The notes beneath the pieces are model-generated. The model was not told the DNA's origin. It ran no database searches and saw nothing but the letters and a program-made list of their open reading frames with translations. Shown here one piece after another: positions 52,773 through 62,252 of a DNA stretch of 64,000 nt. Position 1 is the first letter of the stretch; each line of letters begins with the position of its first letter. Source of the DNA: Pseudomonas sp. P8_241 (GTDB lineage: Bacteria; Pseudomonadota; Gammaproteobacteria; Pseudomonadales; Pseudomonadaceae); contig NZ_CP125377.1 in NCBI RefSeq assembly GCF_034008315.1, positions 3,050,001 to 3,114,000 on the forward strand, given 5' to 3'. The position numbers and the translations under genes are program-made.

Positions 52773-54305
52773 TTAATGGTCACTTAATGCACTAATGAAC
52801 TCTGCACCAGACATCGGTTTGCCGAACAGATAACCCTGAAGGAAGTTCACACTTTGAGCGCTCAGGTAGTCACTTTGTCGTGGTGTTTCCACGCCTTCGG
52901 CAACCAGTGCCAGCTCGAGCTTGCCCGCCAGTTCGATGATGCTGTCCAGAATATGACTGGAGAGGGTATCGACGCCGATCATGGCGACAAAGCTCTGGTC
53001 GATTTTCAAGAAATCGACATTAAACTGGTGCAAGTAACCAAGGCTTGAGTGACCGGTGCCGAAGTCATCGATGGCGAATTTCACGCCCAACCCATGGAGT
53101 TGTTCGATCAGTTGCAGGGTGATGGCCGTGGGTTCGATCAGTTCCCGCTCGGTCAGTTCCAGCACCAGATGAACGGAGCCTGGAACAAATGCATCGAGAA
53201 ACTCACGGCAATCGTTGACCAATTCCAGATCCTGGCAATGACTGGCGGTGATGTTGATACCGATATGAAAGGGCTCGCTGAAGGAGTCCGATTGCGGGGC
53301 GAGCAGGGCGGCGGTTTGTTTCATCAGCGAGCGGGTCATCGGCACGATCAGACCGGTGTGTTCGGCAAACGGAATGAACAGGTCTGGGCGCACCAGGCCT
53401 TCCTTTGGATGTTTCCAGCGCATCAATACTTCACACCCGGCCCAGCGCTTGCTGTCGCCATGCACAACGGGCTGGAAGTATGGAATGAACTCCGATGCTT
53501 CCAGCGCCCTTTGCATTTCATGGGTCGGCGACATTGAGCGCTTTTGCAGGAAGTGAACGATGGCACCGGCGATCACACCGAAAAAGATCAGCAAACTGAA
53601 CAGCGGTGGGTATTCGCTGCGTATGTATCGCCAGGCTTCGCCTTCAGGGAAACCTGCCGATACTTTAAAAGCGTATTTTTTCGACAGCTCAGTGCTTTGG
53701 GCGACGGGCAATTCAGGCCGCGCGCTCGTATGGACTTTACCGTCAGCCGACAACCAGTCGGGGCCGACCTGGAGCAGCAACGCAGCCTTGCCGCCAATCA
53801 GGCGCAGGATGTTGCTCAAGTGATAACCATCCAGGGTCGTCAGTGCGCCTTTTTTGCCTTCACTGAGTCGATATACCAGCAGTGCCGTGTCGGGGGTCAC
53901 CGGGTTGCCATTCATCAACCATAACCCGCCGTGCGTGTAGTCACCGGGATTGACTATTTCGTGAAACTCACCGAACAGCGAACTGCAGTAAAGATCGTTG
54001 TCCCACACCAGGTTGGTCGAGCGCACGAAAGGACGACGGGTCACTTGTTCGCGCAGGGCAAGCGTGACGTCTTTGCAATTCTGCCCGGCCAGTGGCAGTA
54101 ACGCCTGAGCTGCCTGGGCCGTGTTGTCGAGCATCAGGTCGAACTGGTGAATTGCTTCGAGGGCGGTTTGTGCCGAGCTTTGCTGGAGTGTTCGCTGCGC
54201 CTGCATATAAAGAATGACGGATCCCAGCAGGATGGGGATCAAACCACTGATCAAGGTGATCGCCATCCTGAGTCTGCGTTGGCGGGATTTGACTTTCAGT
54301 GGCAT
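52773..54305 (-). CDS. Cyclic-di-GMP phosphodiesterase, CSS-motif and EAL domains
   Basis: About 510 residues from the ATG at 54305 (MPLKVKSRQRRLRMAITLIS); the frame is open 84 bases further to another ATG, but AGG-type spacing favours this one. Two membrane helices (about 14-35 and 240-265) enclose a periplasmic CSS domain with the redox motif LYCSSLFGE. The C-terminal EAL domain has ECEVLMRW-type signature (CEVLMRWKHPKEG), NITASH, ELTERELIEP, AIDDFGTGHSSLGYL, DFLKIDQSFV and LQGYLFGKPM, so active residues are present. CSS-EAL proteins in other bacteria are activated when DsbA/DsbB redox changes act on the periplasmic cysteines. Confidence 0.92.
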   Translation of the reverse strand: MPLKVKSRQRRLRMAITLISGLIPILLGSVILYMQAQRTLQQSSAQTALEAIHQFDLMLDNTAQAAQALLPLAGQNCKDVTLALREQVTRRPFVRSTNLVWDNDLYCSSLFGEFHEIVNPGDYTHGGLWLMNGNPVTPDTALLVYRLSEGKKGALTTLDGYHLSNILRLIGGKAALLLQVGPDWLSADGKVHTSARPELPVAQSTELSKKYAFKVSAGFPEGEAWRYIRSEYPPLFSLLIFFGVIAGAIVHFLQKRSMSPTHEMQRALEASEFIPYFQPVVHGDSKRWAGCEVLMRWKHPKEGLVRPDLFIPFAEHTGLIVPMTRSLMKQTAALLAPQSDSFSEPFHIGINITASHCQDLELVNDCREFLDAFVPGSVHLVLELTERELIEPTAITLQLIEQLHGLGVKFAIDDFGTGHSSLGYLHQFNVDFLKIDQSFVAMIGVDTLSSHILDSIIELAGKLELALVAEGVETPRQSDYLSAQSVNFLQGYLFGKPMSGAEFISALSDH

Positions 54306-54632
54306 TCGCGAAACCTGTTGCGATGAAATTAGGCTCTCAAATGCTGGTAGGGCAATACGCCTCCCATAAAGAGTTCGGGTATAGGCCATGATAGTTGGCC
54401 CTGGGCGGTTACGCTGCCGTCATATTGTCAGCCGTGGCGTGCACCTGCAGGGGGCGTGATTCTGGCAGGGATTTATCTGCGCAATAAACCCCTTGCGCGC
54501 TCAGGAAAAAAGGGGATTTTATACAGAAGGCGGACAAACCGTTTTACGCTGTGTAGAATCGGGTTACGCATACAATAATAATCGTCTTCTGGCAGCAGCA
54601 GAAGCCTCGCCCGCAAGAGCCTTGGGTCGACA
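54306..54632. other. Intergenic region between the EAL gene and the hpd leader
   Basis: Promoter region for divergent transcripts. GTTTTACGCTGTGTAGAATC (54541-54560) includes a TAGAAT -10-like element for the hpd side. No gene seen. Confidence 0.35.
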
Positions 54633-54737
54633 ATGAAGATATTCGGGTTTCAACTGATCTACGGTGACTTCCTCGCACGCAGCGTGCGGGGTATCTCCTG
54701 CGCGCCACCCACCGGTCTCAGCATTGCTAGCAAATAA
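54633..54737 (+). CDS. Possible leader peptide upstream of hpd (34 residues)
   Basis: ATG at 54633 opens MKIFGFQLIYGDFLARSVRG, then ISCAPPTGLSIASK and stop, 36 bases before the hpd start. There is no strong ribosome site. The peptide has no poly-Tyr or poly-Phe attenuator run. Listed as a candidate only. Confidence 0.3.
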   Translation: MKIFGFQLIYGDFLARSVRGISCAPPTGLSIASK

Positions 54738-54773
54738 CCTTTGTTAATTGATAAAAATGATGAGGCGCCGACC

Positions 54774-55850
54774 ATGGCAGATTTATACGAAAACCCAATG
54801 GGCCTGATGGGCTTTGAATTCATCGAGCTCGCTTCCCCGACTCCGAACACGCTGGAGCCGATCTTCGAGATCATGGGCTTCACCAAGGTCGCGACCCACC
54901 GCTCCAAAGACGTCCACCTCTACCGTCAGGGCGCGATCAACCTGATCCTCAACAACGAGCCCAACAGCGTGGCCTCGTACTTCGCCGCCGAACACGGTCC
55001 GTCGGTGTGCGGCATGGCATTCCGTGTCAAGGATTCACAAAAGGCCTATAACCGAGCGCTTGAACTGGGTGCCCAGCCGATTCACATTGAAACCGGCCCT
55101 ATGGAGCTGAATTTGCCGGCGATCAAAGGCATTGGCGGCGCGCCGCTATACCTGATCGACCGTTTCGGCGAAGGCAGTTCGATTTACGACATCGACTTCG
55201 TGTTCATTGAAGGCGTTGACCGTCACCCGGCCGGGGCTGGCCTGAAGATCATCGACCACCTGACCCACAACGTGTATCGCGGTCGCATGGCCTACTGGGC
55301 CAACTTCTACGAGAAGCTGTTCAACTTCCGCGAAATTCGTTACTTCGACATCAAGGGCGAGTACACCGGGCTGACCTCCAAAGCGATGACCGCGCCTGAC
55401 GGCATGATCCGTATCCCGTTGAACGAAGAATCGTCCAAGGGCGCCGGGCAGATCGAAGAGTTCCTGATGCAGTTCAACGGCGAAGGCATCCAGCACGTTG
55501 CGTTCCTGTCCGATGACCTGATCAAGACCTGGGATCACCTGAAAAGCATCGGCATGCGCTTCATGACCGCGCCACCGGAAACCTACTACGAAATGCTCGA
55601 AGGTCGCTTGCCGAATCATGGTGAGCCGGTGGGCGAACTGCAGGCTCGGGGCATTTTGCTGGACGGTTCGTCCGAGTCGGGCGACAAGCGTCTGCTGCTG
55701 CAGATCTTCTCGGAAACCCTGATGGGGCCGGTGTTCTTCGAGTTCATCCAGCGCAAGGGCGACGATGGTTTCGGCGAAGGCAACTTCAAGGCGCTGTTCG
55801 AATCGATCGAGCGGGATCAGGTACGCCGTGGTGTGCTGACCACTGACTAA
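54774..55850 (+). CDS. hpd: 4-hydroxyphenylpyruvate dioxygenase
   Basis: 358 residues from the ATG at 54774. Two VOC-type domains; the iron ligands fall in the C-terminal one: His in [15 protein letters not shown], His in [13 protein letters not shown] and Glu in [20 protein letters not shown]. It turns 4-hydroxyphenylpyruvate into homogentisate in tyrosine breakdown and supplies pyomelanin and tocopherol-like routes. The usual homogentisate genes are not adjacent here. A strong terminator follows. Confidence 0.97.
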   Translation: MADLYENPMGLMGFEFIELASPTPNTLEPIFEIMGFTKVATHRSKDVHLYRQGAINLILNNEPNSVASYFAAEHGPSVCGMAFRVKDSQKAYNRALELGAQPIHIETGPMELNLPAIKGIGGAPLYLIDRFGEGSSIYDIDFVFIEGVDRHPAGAGLKIIDHLTHNVYRGRMAYWANFYEKLFNFREIRYFDIKGEYTGLTSKAMTAPDGMIRIPLNEESSKGAGQIEEFLMQFNGEGIQHVAFLSDDLIKTWDHLKSIGMRFMTAPPETYYEMLEGRLPNHGEPVGELQARGILLDGSSESGDKRLLLQIFSETLMGPVFFEFIQRKGDDGFGEGNFKALFESIERDQVRRGVLTTD

Positions 55851-55864
55851 GCGGATGTAAATGT

Positions 55865-55895
55865 AAAAAACCGGTCCTTTGTGACCGGTTTTTTT
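55865..55895 (+). terminator. Rho-independent terminator after hpd
   Basis: AAAAAACCGGTC/GACCGGTTTTTTT stem and T tract; symmetrical enough to work in both directions. Confidence 0.9.
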
Positions 55896-55902
55896 GAAGA
55901 TC

Positions 55903-55980
55903 AAAAGATCGCAGCCTGCGGCAGCTCCTACAGAGAAATGGTGTTGATTCTGTAGGAGCTGCCGCAGGCTGCGATCTTTT
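55903..55980. repeat. REP doublet
   Basis: AAAAGATCGCAGCCTGCGGC and the inverted GCTGCCGCAGGCTGCGATCT around a short spacer; lies directly before the rarD stop. Confidence 0.9.
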
Positions 55981-55983
55981 GCT

Positions 55984-56865
55984 TTAGGGTCTGCGCTGTC
56001 GGACCAGATGCTTGAACCCTTCAAACACCAGCACCAGCACCGCCATCCAGATCGGAATGTACGTCAGCCACTCGCCGGCCTTGATACTTTCCCCCAGCAA
56101 CAATGCCACGCCCAGCAACAGCACCGGTTCAACATAACTCAACAACCCGAACAGGCTGAAGGGCAGCAAGCGGCTGGCAATGATGTAAACCACCAGTGCC
56201 GACGCACTGATCACGCCCAGCACCGGAATCAACAGCGACAGCCACGGATGCTGCTCGAACACGCCGAAGCCTTGCGCGCCACTCAGCACGAACCAGAAGG
56301 CCACGGGCAGCGTCAGCGCCATGTCCAGCCACAAGCCGCCGAGGTTGTCGGCCTTCAGGCGTTTACGCAGAACGAAATAGGTCGGGTAGCCAATGCATAC
56401 CAGCAAGGTCGCCCAGGAGAAACCACCAACCTGATACAACTCGTTGATCACTCCGAGGCAGGCGAACACCACGGCGACTTTTTGCAGATACGAGAGACGT
56501 TCGCCATAGGCAATGCGCCCGGTCAAGACCATGGTCAGCGGCAGCAGGAAATAGCCGAGGGAGACATCCAGGCTGTAGCCGTTGAGCGGTGCCCACATGA
56601 ACAGCCAGAGTTGTACGCCCAGCAGGGCTGAGGAGGCAAACAGACCTGCGATCAGTTTTGGCTTGGCGATCACGCGCCGGACAATCTCGACGACACGTTT
56701 CCATTCGCCGGACCAGATCATGAACACGGTCATGCACGGCACGGTCAGCAGCATGCGCCAGCCAAAAATTTCCACGCCGCTCAGGGGAGTGAGCAACGAT
56801 GTGTAGTAATACATGACGGCGAACAGCACCGAGGCTGAAACCGATAGAGCGATACCTTTAGACAA
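55984..56865 (-). CDS. rarD: EamA-family permease RarD
   Basis: 293 residues from a TTG at 56865 (reads LSKGIALSVSASVLFAVMYY), preferred because GAGG lies 6-7 bases upstream and this is the family N-terminus; the frame is open to 56937. Ten membrane helices; RarD features include LTPLSGVEIFGWRMLLTVPC, LGYFLLPLTMVLTGRIAYGE and the basic tail FEGFKHLVRQRRP. The role of RarD is poorly known; early reports tied it to chloramphenicol sensitivity. A REP doublet abuts its stop. Confidence 0.9.
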   Translation of the reverse strand: MSKGIALSVSASVLFAVMYYYTSLLTPLSGVEIFGWRMLLTVPCMTVFMIWSGEWKRVVEIVRRVIAKPKLIAGLFASSALLGVQLWLFMWAPLNGYSLDVSLGYFLLPLTMVLTGRIAYGERLSYLQKVAVVFACLGVINELYQVGGFSWATLLVCIGYPTYFVLRKRLKADNLGGLWLDMALTLPVAFWFVLSGAQGFGVFEQHPWLSLLIPVLGVISASALVVYIIASRLLPFSLFGLLSYVEPVLLLGVALLLGESIKAGEWLTYIPIWMAVLVLVFEGFKHLVRQRRP

Positions 56866-56953
56866 GCTGTCCTCGCGAGGTTGACGGTGAAACGGGGTGC
56901 GGAGGATACGTGGTTTTAGCGATAAATACTGACCCACTGATCAACACCTTCCT

Positions 56954-57033
56954 GCGTAGGAGCCGGCTTGCCGGTGAACCAGACGACGCGGTACGTCAGG
57001 CGCGCCCTTTTCGCTGGCAAGCCAGCTCCTACA
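56954..57033. repeat. REP doublet, second sequence class
   Basis: TAGGAGCCGGCTTGCCGGTG and inverted GCTGGCAAGCCAGCTCCTAC; the core differs from the other doublets in this window. Confidence 0.85.
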
Positions 57034-57047
57034 GAAGATGAGTTTCG

Positions 57048-58061
57048 TCAGACATCATGTGGTTTACGGCCCGACACAAAATGGCTCACATCATTGAACC
57101 CCGGCGTCGACGCATGCCCCGGCGTCACCAGTGAATCAATGAACGCTTCGTCTTCGGCAGTGATGTTCACCGCTTGCGCCATAGTGTAGGCGTCCCACTG
57201 CGCTTCGGTGCGGGGCCCGACGATGGCTGAAGTGACCGCATTGTTGTTCAGCACCCAGGCGATGGCGAACTCAACGATGCCAACGCCGCGCTGTTGGGTG
57301 TACTGCTGGATTTGCTGGGCGATGCGCAAGGATTCGACGCGCCACTCGGTTTCCAGAATTCGCTTGTCCGCACGCCCGGCACGGCTGTTGGCGTCCGGCT
57401 TCACATCCGGCGCGTACTTGCCGCTGAGTACGCCGCGCGCGAGCGGACTGTAAGGCACCACGCCAAGTCCGTAGTTTTGCGCGGCGCTGAGCTGCTCGGT
57501 TTCGGCCTGGCGGTTGACGATGTTGTAAAGCGGCTGGCTGATCACCGGCCGGTCGACGCCCAGCTTGTCGGCTACACGAATCACCTCGGCGATGCGCCAG
57601 CCACGATAGTTGGACAAGCCCCAGTAACGGATCTTGCCCTGGCGAATCAGATCGCCAATGGCCGATACCGTGACCTCCAGCGGCGTATTGTGGTCTTCGC
57701 GGTGAAGGTAATAGATGTCGAGGTAATCGGTGCCCAGGCGCACCAGGCTGGCATCGATGCCATTGAAGATGTGCTTGCGGCTTAAACCGCTGCGGTTCGG
57801 AACGCCGTCCACCGGGCCGAAACCGACTTTGGTCGCGAGTACCCATTCCTGCCGGCGACGGACAATCGCTTCACCGACGATTTCTTCGGAGCGACCGTTG
57901 GTGTAGACGTCGGCGGTGTCGATGAAATTGATGCCCTGGTCCCAGGCCTTGTCGATGATCCGCAAGGAATCTTCGGTGCTGGTCTGTTCGCCGAACATCA
58001 TCGTGCCCAGGGTCAGGGTGGACACCTGAAGACCTGAATGACCCAGCGTGCGATAGCTCAT
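57048..58061 (-). CDS. Aldo/keto reductase
   Basis: 337 residues from the ATG at 58061 (AAAAGG upstream). TIM barrel with the catalytic tetrad: Asp and Tyr in FIDTADVYTNGRSEEIVGEA, Lys in VLATKVGFGPVDG, His in IYYLHREDHNTPL. The cofactor end reads SAIVGPRTEAQWD. Similar to the YajO/Tas and AKR12-13 groups, which reduce small aldehydes and ketones with NADPH. The substrate is unknown; it stands between two REP doublets. Confidence 0.93.
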   Translation of the reverse strand: MSYRTLGHSGLQVSTLTLGTMMFGEQTSTEDSLRIIDKAWDQGINFIDTADVYTNGRSEEIVGEAIVRRRQEWVLATKVGFGPVDGVPNRSGLSRKHIFNGIDASLVRLGTDYLDIYYLHREDHNTPLEVTVSAIGDLIRQGKIRYWGLSNYRGWRIAEVIRVADKLGVDRPVISQPLYNIVNRQAETEQLSAAQNYGLGVVPYSPLARGVLSGKYAPDVKPDANSRAGRADKRILETEWRVESLRIAQQIQQYTQQRGVGIVEFAIAWVLNNNAVTSAIVGPRTEAQWDAYTMAQAVNITAEDEAFIDSLVTPGHASTPGFNDVSHFVSGRKPHDV

Positions 58062-58126
58062 GAGCAAATCCTTTTACCAGTGGGAAAGGCTCAATCAGAT
58101 ATCAGAATTGTTGGATATGGCAAACG

Positions 58127-58205
58127 AAAAGATCGCAGCCTGCGGCAGCTCCTACACAGAAATGACATTCACATTGTAGGAGCTGCCGCAGGCTGCGATC
58201 TTTTG
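58127..58205. repeat. REP doublet
   Basis: AAAAGATCGCAGCCTGCGGC and inverted partner, same class as 55903-55980. Confidence 0.9.
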
Positions 58206-58215
58206 ATTTTCGCTT

Positions 58216-59526
58216 TTAAGCGCGCAGGGTTCGGGTCATGCGCAACGCCAGCAAACTACCGCAGACGATGACACCCGCCAGCAGATACAGCGCCGCATCG
58301 GTCGACCCGGTGCTGTCCTTGACCCAACCCACCAGGTAGGGGCTCAGGAAGCCGGCCATCTGCCCCATGGAGTTGATCAACGCCAGACCACCGGCAGCCG
58401 CACCGGCGCTGAGCATCGCGGTCGGCACTGGCCAAAACATTGGCAGGCCGGTGAGGGCACCCATGGTTGCGATGGTCAGGCCGAGGATGGCGATGGCCGG
58501 GTTGGCGGCGAAGTTTACGGCGATCAACAGACCCAACGCGCCCATCAGCATCGGTACAACCAAATGCCAACGACGTTCCTTGCGCAGGTCTGCCGAGCGT
58601 CCGACGATCAACATGAACACCGCCGCCAGCAGATACGGAATCGCACTGAGCCAGCCAATCATCAGATTATCGCTGAAGCCCAGGTTCTTGATGATCGACG
58701 GTAGCCAGAAGTTGATCGCGTAGACACCGCTCTGGATACAGAAGTAGATCAGGCCGAAGGCCCAGATCGCCGGGTTCTTGAACACCGCCAGCAGCGAATC
58801 GGTGGTGGTTTTCGGTTTGCTGGCAAGGTCCTCGGCATGGTCGGCTTCGAGCACCGAGCGCTCGAACGGGGTCAGCCATTTGGCATTGGCATAGCTGTCG
58901 CTGAGCAGGAAGTAAGCCAGTGCGCCGAGCACAACGGTCGGAATACCTTGCAGCAGGAACATCCACTGCCAGCCGGCAAGACCACCCTGGCCTGCGGCGA
59001 AGTGATTGAGAATCCAGCCAGAGAAGGGACTGCCGAGCAAACCCGAAACCGGGATCGCCGACATGAACAACGCCATGATGCGGCCACGGCGGAAGGTCGG
59101 GAACCACTGCGAGAGGTACAGCACCACACCCGGGAAGAACCCGGCTTCGGCCGCGCCGGTGAACAGGCGCAATGTATAGAACTCGGTCGGTGTGGTGACG
59201 AAAAGCAGGCAGGTCGACAGCGTGCCCCAGGTGATCATCATCAGCGCGATCCAGCGCCGTGGACCGAATTTGGTCAGGGCCAGGTTGCTCGGTACGCCGC
59301 ACAGCACGTAGCCGATAAAGAAGATCCCGGCCCCGAGGCCGTACACGGTTTCGCTGAATTTCAGCGCGTCGAGCATCTGCAGCTTGGCAAATCCAACGTT
59401 CACCCGGTCGAGGTAGTTGAACAGGTAGCAGATGAAAATGAACGGAATCAAACGCAGGGTAATGCGTTTATAGACGGCGTTTTTATCGTCAGCGATGGCC
59501 TGGGACGCTACGGCGCTCTGTGACAT
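58216..59526 (-). CDS. MFS transporter, anion:cation symporter (ACS) family
   Basis: 436 residues from the ATG at 59526. Twelve membrane helices. ACS signature near the first helix: FIFICYLFNYLDRVNVGFAK LQM. Later loop RRGRIMALFMSAIPVSGLLG SP is typical. This family carries glucarate, galactarate, tartrate, hydroxyphthalate and related organic anions. Its divergent neighbour is a CdaR-type regulator and a glycerate kinase follows, so D-glycerate or a sugar diacid is the likely cargo. Confidence 0.9.
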   Translation of the reverse strand: MSQSAVASQAIADDKNAVYKRITLRLIPFIFICYLFNYLDRVNVGFAKLQMLDALKFSETVYGLGAGIFFIGYVLCGVPSNLALTKFGPRRWIALMMITWGTLSTCLLFVTTPTEFYTLRLFTGAAEAGFFPGVVLYLSQWFPTFRRGRIMALFMSAIPVSGLLGSPFSGWILNHFAAGQGGLAGWQWMFLLQGIPTVVLGALAYFLLSDSYANAKWLTPFERSVLEADHAEDLASKPKTTTDSLLAVFKNPAIWAFGLIYFCIQSGVYAINFWLPSIIKNLGFSDNLMIGWLSAIPYLLAAVFMLIVGRSADLRKERRWHLVVPMLMGALGLLIAVNFAANPAIAILGLTIATMGALTGLPMFWPVPTAMLSAGAAAGGLALINSMGQMAGFLSPYLVGWVKDSTGSTDAALYLLAGVIVCGSLLALRMTRTLRA

Positions 59527-59697
59527 GGCGGCTCTCTCTTTATTATGATTTTTTGCGATGCAAAGGGTAACGTTGATCGCCCTGAGAGTCTCGACCACCC
59601 TAACGGTTGCTGTCTTTGTGCCGGCGCACAGGGTTTGCGAACCCACCCTGTGCGGGTGAACAACCCGTTCCTTCAAATCTCTTCAAGGATTACGCCT

Positions 59698-60822
59698 ATG
59701 TTCGAACTCGATCACGACCTGGCCCAGGACATCGTCGACCGGGCGATGGCTATTCTGCCGTACAACGTCAATGTCATGGACAGCCAGGGCCTGATCCTCG
59801 GCAGCGGCGAACCTGAGCGGGTCAACACCCGACACGAAGGTGCGCAACTGGTGTTGGCCAACGGTCGTGTGGTGGAGATCGACGCGCAAACGGCGATCCA
59901 TCTCAAGGGCGTGCAGCCGGGCATCAACCTGCCGCTGATGCTCGATCAGCGCTTGATCGGCGTACTCGGCATCACCGGTGAACCCGAGCAACTGCGCACC
60001 TATGCCGAACTGGTGCGCATGACCGCTGAAATGTTGGTGGGCCAGCGCAATCAGCAGGCCGAACAGCAATGGCGGCGCCAGCGTTGCGATGACCTGTTGG
60101 CGTTATTGCTCAGCGACGCCGGCAGTTCACCGCGGTTGATCGACGAAGCTCAGCAATTGGGCCTGAAGCCGCAATTGACCCGTGTGCCGTACCTGTTCGA
60201 GTTAGGCATGGAGCACGGACCAGGGCAAACCGCCGAGGCACTCAACGCCTGGCTGACGACCCGTTATCCCGACAGCTGGTGCGTGAACTCGGCGAAGTCT
60301 TCGCTGCTCTGGTGCCGACCGGCCAGTCAATCCATCGAGAATGACCGTTTGCTGGATAAGCTCGACGCCCTGGGTTGGAACATCCTGCGCCTGGCCGTAG
60401 GCGGGCAGGCCGATGGACTGAGCGGCTTGCGCCGTTGCTATCGCCGGGTTGGCGACTTGCTGGCCTACGGCCGCGATGTGCTGCCCGGTTCTCGATTGCT
60501 GACGCTCCATCGCTATCGCCTGCCGGTCATGCTCTGGCGTCACCGCAATGACGATGCCCTCGACGAGTTGCTGAATCCGCTGCGCAAGGTCATCACCAAG
60601 GACAACAACGGTCAGTTGCTGGCGACTCTGCGCAGTTGGTGCGAACACGACGGTCAGAGCCAGGCTTGCGCCGATGCCTTGGGGATTCATCGCAACAGCC
60701 TGCGCTATCGGATGGAGCGGATTGCCGAACTCAGTGGAGTTGACCCATTGCGCCTCGACGGCATGTTGGCGTTGTACCTGGGCGTGCAGCTACTGCCGCA
60801 GACCGATATACATACCCCGTAG
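59698..60822 (+). CDS. CdaR-type sugar diacid regulator
   Basis: 374 residues from the ATG at 59698 (AAGGA 9 bases upstream). N-terminal sugar-diacid recognition domain about 4-135 (MFELDHDLAQDIVDRAMAIL, PYNVNVMDSQGLILGSGEPE RVNTRHEGAQLVLANG). C-terminal PucR-type helix-turn-helix about 310-365 (ACADALGIHRNSLRYRMERI). CdaR in E. coli activates galactarate, glucarate and glycerate genes. It probably controls the divergent MFS gene and glycerate kinase. Its stop codon TAG comes from a REP element. Confidence 0.9.
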   Translation: MFELDHDLAQDIVDRAMAILPYNVNVMDSQGLILGSGEPERVNTRHEGAQLVLANGRVVEIDAQTAIHLKGVQPGINLPLMLDQRLIGVLGITGEPEQLRTYAELVRMTAEMLVGQRNQQAEQQWRRQRCDDLLALLLSDAGSSPRLIDEAQQLGLKPQLTRVPYLFELGMEHGPGQTAEALNAWLTTRYPDSWCVNSAKSSLLWCRPASQSIENDRLLDKLDALGWNILRLAVGGQADGLSGLRRCYRRVGDLLAYGRDVLPGSRLLTLHRYRLPVMLWRHRNDDALDELLNPLRKVITKDNNGQLLATLRSWCEHDGQSQACADALGIHRNSLRYRMERIAELSGVDPLRLDGMLALYLGVQLLPQTDIHTP

Positions 60823-60897
60823 GAGCTGCCGCAGGCTGCGATTTTTTGATCTTGAAAAATCAAAGTCAAAAGATCGCAGCCTGCGGCAGTTCCTACA
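60819..60897. repeat. REP doublet overlapping the cdaR stop
   Basis: GTAGGAGCTGCCGCAGGCTG and inverted AGATCGCAGCCTGCGGCAGT; the TAG in the first three-base step is the stop codon of the regulator gene. Confidence 0.9.
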
Positions 60898-61021
60898 GTG
60901 AGCGTGTGTATCTCGGGTTTTGTGGAAATGAACAATAATCCTCACAACCACTTGTGCAGCGGACCGGCGTTATTGTGTGTGGCGGCTGGCAGCATGTAGG
61001 CATTGGAACTGGAGAATTCCC

Positions 61022-62167
61022 ATGAAAATCGTGATCGCCCCCGACTCGTTCAAAGACAGCCTCAGCGCCCAAGGCGTGGCCGATGCCATTGCGCTGGGAT
61101 TGGCTGAAGTCTGGCCCGAAGCGCAATTGATCAAATGCCCGATGGCCGATGGCGGGGAAGGGACGGTCGAATCGATTCTCGCTGCCTGTGAAGGCGAGCT
61201 GCGCCGCAATGAAGTACGCGGTCCGCTGGGTGCAACGGTCAACGCCGCCTGGGGCTGGTTGCCGCAAAGCCACACCGCGATCATCGAAATGGCCGAGGCC
61301 AGTGGCTTGCAGTTGGTGCCCGTGGATCAGCGCGATGCCTGCATCAGTAGCACCTTTGGCACCGGCGAATTGATTCGCGCGGCCCTCGACGCCGGCGCGC
61401 AACGGGTGATTCTGGCGATTGGCGGCAGCGCGACCAACGACGGTGGTGCGGGCGCGGTGCAAGCCTTGGGCGTGAAGCTGCTCGATGCCCAAGGGCAGAC
61501 CTTGGCGCCGGGTGGCCTGGCACTCTCGCAACTCGCGCGGATAGACCTGCGCGACATCGACCCGCGTTTGGCACACGTGCGTTTCGACATCGCCGCCGAC
61601 GTCAACAATCCGCTGTGTGGCCCGCATGGCGCCTCGGTGATTTTCGGCCCGCAAAAAGGCGCTACACCCGAGCAGGTCGAACAACTGGACTGCGCCCTTG
61701 CGAATTTTGCGGGGCATTGTGCAAGCGCCTTGAAAAGGGATGTGCGCGACGAGCCCGGCAGCGGTGCGGCGGGTGGTTTGGGATTTGCCGCAAAGGCCTT
61801 CCTGGGCGCGCAATTCAAGGCCGGGGTCGAAGTGGTGGCGGAACTGGTGAACCTGGCCGAAGCGGTCGCTGGAGCCGATCTGGTGATCACGGGCGAAGGT
61901 CGTTTCGATGCACAGACCCTTCGCGGCAAGACGCCGTACGGCGTGGCACGCATCGCAAAACTACAAGGTGTGCCGGTCATTGTGATCGCCGGCACGCTGG
62001 GCAAGGGCTATCAAGCGCTGTACGACCACGGCATCGATGCAGCGTTTGCCCTGGCGAGCGGGCCGATGAGCCTGGACCAGGCGTGTACCCAGGCGCCGCG
62101 CCTGTTGCGTGAGCGAGCCACCGATATTGCCCGGGTCTGGTGGATGGCCAGCCGTACACGCGGATAG
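61022..62167 (+). CDS. Glycerate kinase (type 1)
   Basis: 381 residues; GGAG 6 bases before the ATG. Family motifs: MKIVIAPDSFKDSLSAQGVA at the start, KCPMADGGEGTVESI, and ILAIGGSATNDGGAGAVQAL. It phosphorylates glycerate, most likely to 2-phosphoglycerate as for GarK and GlxK. It lies downstream of cdaR and upstream of an aminotransferase and a 2-hydroxyacid dehydrogenase that could make glycerate from hydroxypyruvate. Confidence 0.94.
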   Translation: MKIVIAPDSFKDSLSAQGVADAIALGLAEVWPEAQLIKCPMADGGEGTVESILAACEGELRRNEVRGPLGATVNAAWGWLPQSHTAIIEMAEASGLQLVPVDQRDACISSTFGTGELIRAALDAGAQRVILAIGGSATNDGGAGAVQALGVKLLDAQGQTLAPGGLALSQLARIDLRDIDPRLAHVRFDIAADVNNPLCGPHGASVIFGPQKGATPEQVEQLDCALANFAGHCASALKRDVRDEPGSGAAGGLGFAAKAFLGAQFKAGVEVVAELVNLAEAVAGADLVITGEGRFDAQTLRGKTPYGVARIAKLQGVPVIVIAGTLGKGYQALYDHGIDAAFALASGPMSLDQACTQAPRLLRERATDIARVWWMASRTRG

Positions 62168-62252
62168 TTTCTGCGATGCGCATTCGAAGGGTGGCGTGTT
62201 TCATGAATTGAGATAGGGTTGAGGCTAGGAATTCGCGCGACAGGAGAACGAC

